From Pectobacterium aroidearum (lineage in GTDB: Bacteria; Pseudomonadota; Gammaproteobacteria; Enterobacterales; Enterobacteriaceae), in contig NZ_CP065044.1 in assembly GCF_015689195.1 (NCBI RefSeq), positions 186,001-250,000 on the forward strand: a stretch of DNA of 64,000 nt. Direction: 5' to 3'. Positions 53,841-64,000 of this stretch are shown here, in pieces. Positions within the stretch are counted from its first letter, which is position 1, and each line of letters begins with the position of its first letter. The notes below the pieces were generated by a model, which did no database searches, had not been told where the DNA came from, and was given only the letters and a program-made list of their open reading frames with translations. The position numbers and the translations under genes were made by a program.

Positions 53841-54642
53841 CCTGCCATCCCGTCCTACGGTTCTGGTCTTCGATTCCGGCGTAGGCGGGCTGTCTGTTTA
53901 TGATGAAATCCGGCAGCTCTTGCCGGATCTTCACTATATATACGCATTCGATAACGAAGCGTTTCCGTATGGTGAGAAATCACAGCAGTTTATTATCGAG
54001 CGCGTGGTTGAGATTGTTAATGCAGTTCAACTACGTCATCAGCTCGCACTGGTTGTGATTGCCTGTAATACGGCGAGTACGATTTCCCTTCCTGCGTTAC
54101 GTGAGCGTTTTACTTTCCCTGTCGTGGGCGTCGTCCCAGCGGTGAAGCCTGCAGCTAAACTGACACGCAATGGCGTTGTTGGTTTATTGGCGACGCGCGC
54201 AACGGTTCAACGTCCATATACGCACGAACTGATTGCACGTTTTGCGACGGATTGCCAAATTTTGTCTCTCGGGTCGTCAGAGCTGGTTGAGTTGGCAGAG
54301 GCAAAATTGCAGGGGGAGACGATCTCCATTTCTGAGCTGCAAAAAATCCTTCGTCCTTGGCTGCGTTTGCCGGAGCCGCCAGATACGGTTGTACTCGGTT
54401 GTACGCATTTTCCGTTGTTAGCAGAAGAGCTGAAAGCGGCGTTGCCAGATGGAACACGCCTTGTTGATTCTGGTGCTGCTATTGCCAGAAGAACAGCATG
54501 GCTAATTGCTAATCTGGATAATCCGCCACTTTCGACAGATAAGAATCTGGTTTATTGCCTGGCGATTACACCTAAAGTCGCTACTTTGTGGCCAATATTG
54601 CAGCGCTATGGCTTCGATTCGCTGGAAAAACTACCACTTTGA
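53785..54642 (+). CDS. murI: Glutamate racemase
   Basis: A 285-residue cytoplasmic enzyme giving D-glutamate for peptidoglycan. The start at 53785 lies inside btuB, giving a 56-nt overlap as I recall for E. coli. Key blocks are VFDSGVGGLSVYDEI, the first catalytic Cys in VIACNTASTISLPAL, and the second in VVLGCTHFPLL. It is the last protein gene before the rRNA operon. Confidence 0.96.
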   Translation: MATARQGENTISPEAIPSNLPSRPTVLVFDSGVGGLSVYDEIRQLLPDLHYIYAFDNEAFPYGEKSQQFIIERVVEIVNAVQLRHQLALVVIACNTASTISLPALRERFTFPVVGVVPAVKPAAKLTRNGVVGLLATRATVQRPYTHELIARFATDCQILSLGSSELVELAEAKLQGETISISELQKILRPWLRLPEPPDTVVLGCTHFPLLAEELKAALPDGTRLVDSGAAIARRTAWLIANLDNPPLSTDKNLVYCLAITPKVATLWPILQRYGFDSLEKLPL

Positions 54643-54693
54643 TAGCTTTGTGGGTGAATAGTAGACAAACGGAAATTATTTTGCATTTAGCGC

Positions 54694-54829
54694 TTGTCAG
54701 GCGGTGAGAAGTCCCTATAATGCGCCTCCACTGACACGGCAACAGCGACTTACGAAGTTGGTGTGACAGAAAAAGATTCAACGAAGGCGGTCAGTAATGA
54801 CTTGACTTCACAGCGGAAAAACATAATAT
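54694..54829 (+). promoter_or_regulatory. rRNA operon promoters P1 and P2
   Basis: P1 has TTGTCA (54694-54699), a 16-nt spacer and TATAAT (54716-54721), followed by a GC-rich discriminator GCGCC. P2 has TTGACT (54802-54807), a 16-nt spacer and TAATAT (54824-54829), also followed by a GC-rich stretch. Both sit between murI and the 16S gene. Confidence 0.85.
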
Positions 54830-54859
54830 ATGCGGCCCGCGCCACGGAAGATGTGGCAC

Positions 54860-54873
54860 TGCTCTTTAACAAT
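54860..54873 (+). promoter_or_regulatory. rrn leader boxA antitermination site
   Basis: TGCTCTTTAACAAT matches boxA, where NusB/S10 load. A second copy of GCTCTTTAACAAT occurs in the 16S-23S spacer at about 56880. Confidence 0.85.
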
Positions 54874-55021
54874 TTAATCAGACAATCTGTGTGGGCACTC
54901 ACAAGACCGTATCTTAACGATATAAAAAGTCTTGAAGAGTGAACAACAGTAAATTCATTACGAATAAACAGTTTTAATTCTTTGAGCATCGCTGACGAGT
55001 TCAGCAAATCAAACAAATCTT

Positions 55022-56563
<1,542 letters not shown>

Positions 56564-56636
56564 CCAAGAAGATGTGCGTTAAGTGAAGTGCTCACACAGA
56601 TTGTCTGATGAAAATAACGAGCAGAAATACCTTAAT

Positions 56637-56713
<77 letters not shown>

Positions 56714-56755
56714 ACTCTTCCGTGAGTGGTATCTAAGGTATCTGTAAGCAACGAT

Positions 56756-56831
56756 GGGGCTATAGCTCAGCTGGGAGAGCGCCTGCTTTGCACGCAGGAG
56801 GTCTGCGGTTCGATCCCGCATAGCTCCACCA
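56756..56831 (+). tRNA. tRNA-Ala (TGC)
   Basis: A 76-nt cloverleaf with anticodon TGC in GCTTTGCACGC, T-loop GGTTCGATCCC and encoded CCA. With tRNA-Ile it makes the Ile-Ala type of rrn spacer. Confidence 0.98.
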
Positions 56832-57040
56832 TTAAAAAGACTTCAGAGCGTATTGGAAACAGTATGCTGCGAAGTATTTTGCTCTTTAACAATCTGGAAC
56901 AAGCTGAAAATTGAAACATGACAGCTGAACGTGCGTTGATACCTTCGGGTGTCGATGGCGATGCAGTCTGTCAATGAGTCTCTCAAATAATCGCAGCGCG
57001 ACAGTGACTTTGATTTATCAAAGACACCTTCGGGTTGTGA

Positions 57041-59947
<2,907 letters not shown>

Positions 59948-60080
59948 ACAACACCGAAGGTGTTTTGTGAGATGACTCATAGAGAACGATATTCAGCTTG
60001 TTCGAAGATTGGTTCTGGTGGTTACGGAGATGACAAAGAAATAAGGTCATGTTAAGTAACGGTCGGAATGAAACAGAATT

Positions 60081-60200
60081 TGCCTGGCGGCGATAGCGCG
60101 GTGGTCCCACCTGACCCCATGCCGAACTCAGAAGTGAAACGCCGTAGCGCCGATGGTAGTGTGGGGCTTCCCCATGTGAGAGTAGGGAACTGCCAGGCAT
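60081..60200 (+). rRNA. rrf: 5S ribosomal RNA
   Basis: A 120-nt gene from TGCCTGGCGGC to CTGCCAGGCAT. The ends pair, and the length is the same as in E. coli. Confidence 0.98.
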
Positions 60201-60250
60201 CAAATTAAGCAGTAAGCCGGAGCAATCTGGTGGTTGTAGAGAAATTCGGT

Positions 60251-60327
60251 GGAGCGGTAGTTCAGTTGGTTAGAATACCTGCCTGTCACGCAGGGGGTCG
60301 CGGGTTCGAGCCCCGTCCGTTCCGCCA
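60251..60327 (+). tRNA. tRNA-Asp (GTC)
   Basis: A 77-nt gene with anticodon GTC in CCTGTCACGC, T-loop GGTTCGAGCCC and encoded CCA. It lies distal to 5S, as in E. coli rrnC. Confidence 0.98.
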
Positions 60328-60335
60328 CCCTATTT

Positions 60336-60411
60336 AGGGGCGTAGTTCAATTGGTAGAGCACCGGTCTCCAAAACCGGGTGTTGGGAGTTCGAGTCTCTC
60401 CGCCCCTGCCA
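60336..60411 (+). tRNA. tRNA-Trp (CCA)
   Basis: A 76-nt gene with anticodon CCA in GTCTCCAAAAC, T-loop AGTTCGAGTCT and encoded CCA, 8 nt after tRNA-Asp. Confidence 0.98.
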
Positions 60412-60414
60412 AAT

Positions 60415-60449
60415 AAAAACCCTTCACAGCAATGTGAGGGGTTTTTTTT
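60415..60449 (+). terminator. rRNA operon terminator
   Basis: Stem AACCCTTCACA/TGTGAGGGGTT with a GCAA loop and eight T residues directly behind tRNA-Trp. Confidence 0.93.
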
Positions 60450-60632
60450 GATCTGAACTTTATGCCTAATCCTGTCTTTCATCCTTCTTCTTGGTCCCTT
60501 CGCTATTTCCCCTTTCTAGATGCCAAATCAATCTAACGTATTGTTATTTAATCGATAAAACTATTTTACGAACTCCTGTCAGATCGTGCTGATTTAGCTG
60601 TAAATATGCACAAAATCACCGTAATACCAGGT

Positions 60633-60783
60633 TGTGAACTTGCTCATCTACCTTGTTCGATATTTGAACTAAAACTATCTACAACCTGAGTGAAGGGTAA
60701 ATCGTTTTTTAGAGCGATCCTTCAGGTTGCATTATCTGCCAACATCACATCGGTAGCGCTATAGCATAAATAGGTAGCGCTAT
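60633..60783 (+). promoter_or_regulatory. Control region of the ytfQRT operon: CRP-like site and two operators
   Basis: The 389-nt gap after the rrn terminator holds two identical 11-mers GGTAGCGCTAT at 60752-60762 and 60773-60783. Each has the palindromic core TAGCGCTA, and they lie exactly 21 nt apart. They look like tandem sites for a LacI/GalR-type repressor. TGTGA-N6-TCATC at 60633-60648 is a fair CRP site. The remainder of 60450-60838 is AT-rich and otherwise unremarkable. Confidence 0.6.
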
Positions 60784-60838
60784 GCTGTACCTGAAATCTG
60801 ACTAAGTAGCTGTAAGACTACACAGAAGGAGTTTAAGT

Positions 60839-61795
60839 ATGTACAGACGTTTACTGGTAGCTGTTGCTGTAAGCACGGCGTTATGTGGTGCCGTACAGGC
60901 AAAACCCTTAACTGTTGGGTTTTCCCAGATTGGTTCAGAATCAGGATGGCGCTCTGCAGAAACTAAAGTGTCAAAGCAGGAAGCCGAGAAGCGTGGAATA
61001 ACGTTAAAAATAGCTGATGCTCAACAGAAGCAGGAGAACCAGATTAAGGCCGTGCGGTCCTTTATCGCCCAGGGGGTTGATGCCATCTTTATTGCGCCGG
61101 TTGTCGCCACAGGATGGGCGCCAGTGTTACAGGAAGCTAAGGAAGCAAAAATACCAGTGTTCCTGCTCGATCGAACGATTGAGGTAAGCGATCCATCGCT
61201 GTACACCGCTGCTATCGCCTCTGACAGCGTCTATGAGGGAAAAGTGGCAGGGGAATGGCTTGTGAAGGAGGCCGCAGGCAAGCCTTGTAATGTTGTTGAA
61301 CTACAGGGAACTGTTGGGGCGAGTGTCGCGATAAATCGCAAGAAAGGGTTTGCTGAGGGGATAGCTTCAGATCCGCAGATAAAAATTATTCGTTCACAAT
61401 CGGGAGACTTTACCCGCAGTAAGGGTAAAGAAGTCATGGAAAGCTTTATTAAAGCTGAGCAGAACGGAAAAAACATCTGTGCGGTTTATGCACATAATGA
61501 TGACATGGCTATAGGCGCTATTCAGGCAATTAAAGAAGCGGGTTTGAAACCAGGTTCACAGATAAAAGTTGTCTCCATTGACGGTGTCCCTGACATTTTC
61601 AAAGCTATGATGAATGGCGAAGCTAATGCTACCGTTGAATTAACGCCTAATATGGCTGGGCCTGCTTTTGATGCTTTATTAGCGATGAAGAAGGATGGCA
61701 AACAGCCTGAAAAATTCATTCAAACCGAATCACGTTTATTACTGCCTGATACGGCAAAACAGGAATATGAAACTAAGAAAGATCTCGGTTATTGA
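60839..61795 (+). CDS. ytfQ: Sugar ABC transporter periplasmic binding protein (YtfQ-like)
   Basis: A 318-residue protein, the E. coli YtfQ length. GGAG lies 7 nt before the ATG. The signal peptide (MYRRLLVAVAVSTALCGAVQA) ends near residue 21. The mature part closely follows YtfQ: TVGFSQIGSESGWRSAET, FIAPVVATGWAPVL, NVVELQGTVGASVAI and YAHNDDMAIGAIQAIKEAG. YtfQ binds galactofuranose and related sugars, so a hexofuranose or pentose substrate is expected. Sugar specificity is not proved. Confidence 0.93.
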   Translation: MYRRLLVAVAVSTALCGAVQAKPLTVGFSQIGSESGWRSAETKVSKQEAEKRGITLKIADAQQKQENQIKAVRSFIAQGVDAIFIAPVVATGWAPVLQEAKEAKIPVFLLDRTIEVSDPSLYTAAIASDSVYEGKVAGEWLVKEAAGKPCNVVELQGTVGASVAINRKKGFAEGIASDPQIKIIRSQSGDFTRSKGKEVMESFIKAEQNGKNICAVYAHNDDMAIGAIQAIKEAGLKPGSQIKVVSIDGVPDIFKAMMNGEANATVELTPNMAGPAFDALLAMKKDGKQPEKFIQTESRLLLPDTAKQEYETKKDLGY

Positions 61796-61979
61796 TATTT
61801 ATATTGTGGATGCATCGTTGATATAAATTTGCCAAATACCTGGCAGAAATATGAATATGGAAAAGTGGGTTTGCTATGTTTTCTGCACCGTTAAACTACG
61901 GAACAGTGAATATTGCCAGCCTACTTATCCATCATATTGCTCAGGTGTGATATAGCCTAGTTTAGTTGTCGCATAGGTG

Positions 61980-63506
61980 ATGCTGATGGAAACGACACGG
62001 TTGTTAGATATTCGGGGCATGAGCGTTGAGTTTCCGGGGGTAAAAGCATTAGATCAGGTGGATTTCACGCTTAATCGCGGCGAAATAGTGGCGCTATTAG
62101 GGGAGAATGGTGCAGGGAAATCAACCTTAATTAAGGCGTTGACTGGCGTTTATCACCGTTCGTCTGGTGATATTATCCTCGATGGTCTGGCGATTAATCC
62201 TGTTAATACTGCCCACGCTCAGTCATTGGGAATTGGTACGGTATATCAGGAGGTCAATCTATTACCGAATCTGTCCGTTGCGGCAAATCTATTTATTGGT
62301 CGTGAACCCACCCGCTGGGGCATCGTTGATCAACATAAAATTCTGCGTCAGGCTGAAGCACTTTTATTGAATTATGGGCTGGTGATTGATGTTAGCCATC
62401 CGCTTGGTAATTACTCCATTGCAGTCCAGCAAATTGTCGCTATTGCCAGAGCTATTGATCTTTCCGCTAAAGTCTTAATTCTTGATGAGCCCACCGCAAG
62501 CCTTGATGCAAAAGAAGTTGATATGCTGCTGGATATATTGCGGAAATTGCGGGATCGCGGAATTGGCATGATATTTGTCACGCACTTTCTGGATCAGGTT
62601 TATCGCATTAGCGACAGAATTACCGTTTTGCGTAATGGTCGACTCGTGGGGACATTACCGGTTGAAGAATTACCGCGTATTGAATTAGTCCAAATGATGC
62701 TGGGACACAGTTTTGATGAAACGTTATTGAAGCGGGGTGAACACAGTGACGTGGCGGGCGAACCCATCGTGCAATTTAAACACTATGGTCGGCGTGGTTC
62801 GATTAATGACTTCGAGCTTTCCGTGCGTCCTGGAGAAATTGTTGGCCTTGCTGGTCTACTGGGTTCCGGTCGGACAGAAACCGCGCAGCTGATATTTGGT
62901 ATTAACGTGCCTGATGCCGGAGAAGCCAGGGTTGATGGCAAACAAGTCAGCATTCGTACGCCGCGTGCAGCAGGGAAACTGGGCTTTGGTTATTGCCCTG
63001 AGGATCGCAAAACTGACGGCATTGTTGGTGCGGCAACGGTACGAGAGAACATCATTCTGGCGCTTCAGGCGCAGCGAGGCTGGCTGAAACCCATTTCCCT
63101 GCGTGAGCAAACCCGTATCGCTGAAAAGTTTATTAGCCTGTTAGGGATTCGTACGCCCAATCCAGAGCAGGAAATTCAGTATCTATCGGGTGGGAATCAG
63201 CAAAAAGTCCTGCTATCGCGCTGGCTGGCAACAGAGCCGCGCTTTTTGATTCTGGATGAGCCAACGAGAGGGATTGATGTTGGTGCACATGCTGAAATTA
63301 TTCGTCTTATAGAGAAACTGTGTGAACAGGGAATGGCGCTACTTGTGATTTCTTCTGAGCTGGAAGAACTGACAGGCTATGCCGATCGCATCATCGTGCT
63401 ACGTGACAGGCAACACGTTGCACATCTCGAACATAGCGAGATCTCGGTTGCCGCAGTGATGCAGGCTATCGCAGTACAAACGGGAGCAGCCGATGACAGA
63501 CAATAA
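61980..63506 (+). CDS. ytfR: Sugar ABC transporter ATP-binding protein (YtfR-like)
   Basis: A protein of about 508 residues with two ABC cassettes in one chain, as in MglA/RbsA/YtfR. The first has Walker A LGENGAGKSTLIKALTG and Walker B KVLILDEPTASLD. The second has a modified Walker A GLLGSGRTETAQ, the signature LSGGNQQKVLLSRWL and Walker B FLILDEPTRGIDVGA. ATG at 61980 or 61986 is possible, with a GTG just upstream. It follows ytfQ by 184 nt and overlaps the next gene by 14 nt. Confidence 0.93.
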   Translation: MLMETTRLLDIRGMSVEFPGVKALDQVDFTLNRGEIVALLGENGAGKSTLIKALTGVYHRSSGDIILDGLAINPVNTAHAQSLGIGTVYQEVNLLPNLSVAANLFIGREPTRWGIVDQHKILRQAEALLLNYGLVIDVSHPLGNYSIAVQQIVAIARAIDLSAKVLILDEPTASLDAKEVDMLLDILRKLRDRGIGMIFVTHFLDQVYRISDRITVLRNGRLVGTLPVEELPRIELVQMMLGHSFDETLLKRGEHSDVAGEPIVQFKHYGRRGSINDFELSVRPGEIVGLAGLLGSGRTETAQLIFGINVPDAGEARVDGKQVSIRTPRAAGKLGFGYCPEDRKTDGIVGAATVRENIILALQAQRGWLKPISLREQTRIAEKFISLLGIRTPNPEQEIQYLSGGNQQKVLLSRWLATEPRFLILDEPTRGIDVGAHAEIIRLIEKLCEQGMALLVISSELEELTGYADRIIVLRDRQHVAHLEHSEISVAAVMQAIAVQTGAADDRQ

Positions 63507-64000
63507 CGTCAAACCTGCCAAAAAAGTGCGTCTAACGTTCACCAAGGGCATGCCACAGCTTTTGGCGCTGGTCGCTATCTTGTTGATTGATAGCATGGTC
63601 GCGCCAAACTTCTTCTCCCTCCACATTCAGGATGGACGCTTGTTCGGTAGCCTTATCGACATTCTTAACCGTGGAGCACCCGTTGCGCTGCTGGCATTAG
63701 GCATGACGTTGGTGATTGCCACTGGCGGTATCGACTTATCGGTTGGCGCAGTTATGGCGATCGCAGGAGCGACGGCGGCAACGCTGACTGCTGCTGGTCA
63801 CCCACTCCCTTCTGTGCTGCTGACTGCGTTATTGGTTGGCGCACTGTGTGGACTGTGGAACGGGTTTCTGGTTGCGGTATTACAGATTCAGCCGATTGTT
63901 GCGACGCTAATGCTAATGGTGGCCGGACGGGGTATCGCTCAGTTGATTACCGAAGGGCAGATTATTACGTTTGATAACGCTGGGTTAGCCAAGTTAGGCA
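63493..64000 (+). CDS. ytfT: Sugar ABC transporter permease (YtfT-like), partial
   Basis: The frame starts at an ATG at 63493, inside the end of the ATPase gene, and stays open to the window edge (169 codons visible). It has KGMPQLLALVAILLIDSMVA, then DGRLFGSLIDILNRGAPVAL, LALGMTLVIATGGIDLSVGA and QPIVATLMLMVAGRGIAQLI. All are typical of the YtfT/RbsC family of membrane subunits. It is truncated only by the window. A second permease (YtfF/YjfF-like) may follow outside. Confidence 0.92.
   Translation, partial: MTDNNVKPAKKVRLTFTKGMPQLLALVAILLIDSMVAPNFFSLHIQDGRLFGSLIDILNRGAPVALLALGMTLVIATGGIDLSVGAVMAIAGATAATLTAAGHPLPSVLLTALLVGALCGLWNGFLVAVLQIQPIVATLMLMVAGRGIAQLITEGQIITFDNAGLAKLG

Overview
The window looks like chromosome of a soft-rot enterobacterium, most probably Pectobacterium (Dickeya is less likely). 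The 16S gene is enterobacterial, and the core gene order follows the E. coli 88-90 min region: tpiA-yiiQ-yiiR-fpr-glpX-glpK-glpF-zapB-rraA-menA-hslU-hslV-ftsN-cytR-priA-rpmE, then metJ/metBL, metF, oxyR-sthA-fabR-yijD-trmA-btuB-murI-rrn. Most core proteins match their E. coli counterparts in length. Three ERIC repeats are present. Accessory blocks interrupt this backbone. No prophage, IS transposase or CRISPR array was seen.

Region 1 (1-11755) is accessory. Leftward genes encode a periplasmic sulfonate-type binding protein, a TonB-dependent outer-membrane receptor, a Tat-exported exo-rhamnogalacturonan-lyase-like protein and a DUF6250-like protein cut by the window edge. Rightward genes encode a private TonB-ExbB-ExbD motor, a two-in-one ABC permease and its ATPase. 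Together they cover every step from outer-membrane capture to cytoplasmic import. This is the best candidate for an undescribed system.

Region 2 (11756-31082) is mostly backbone: putrescine synthesis from agmatine (aguB, aguA), the tpiA-fpr group, glycerol use (glpFK and glpX), division (zapB, ftsN), RNA turnover (rraA), menaquinone (menA), the HslVU protease behind a clear sigma-32 promoter, cytR, priA and rpmE. A MITE-like inverted-repeat element lies at about 11799-12075.

Region 3 (31083-45002) alternates accessory and core genes. A hicAB toxin-antitoxin pair has a 17-bp inverted-repeat operator. A FecCD-type metal-chelate ABC operon sits behind a perfect 32-bp palindrome resembling a Zur box. 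The methionine genes metJ and metBL follow, with three abutting met boxes. Then comes a six-gene unit (ABC importer, LacI-type regulator, metallophosphodiesterase) behind a PhoB-box-like sequence, suggesting scavenging of an organic phosphorus compound.

Region 4 (45003-64000) holds metF with met boxes, oxyR with its own OxyR site, sthA, fabR, yijD, trmA, a cobalamin riboswitch with btuB, and murI. A complete rRNA operon follows (16S-tRNAIle-tRNAAla-23S-5S-tRNAAsp-tRNATrp). Last is the start of a ytfQRT-type sugar ABC operon, cut by the right edge. The join between murI-rrn and ytfQ is not the E. coli order and may mark an rrn-mediated rearrangement.

All calls come from reading the sequence and recalling families. 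No database search was run.
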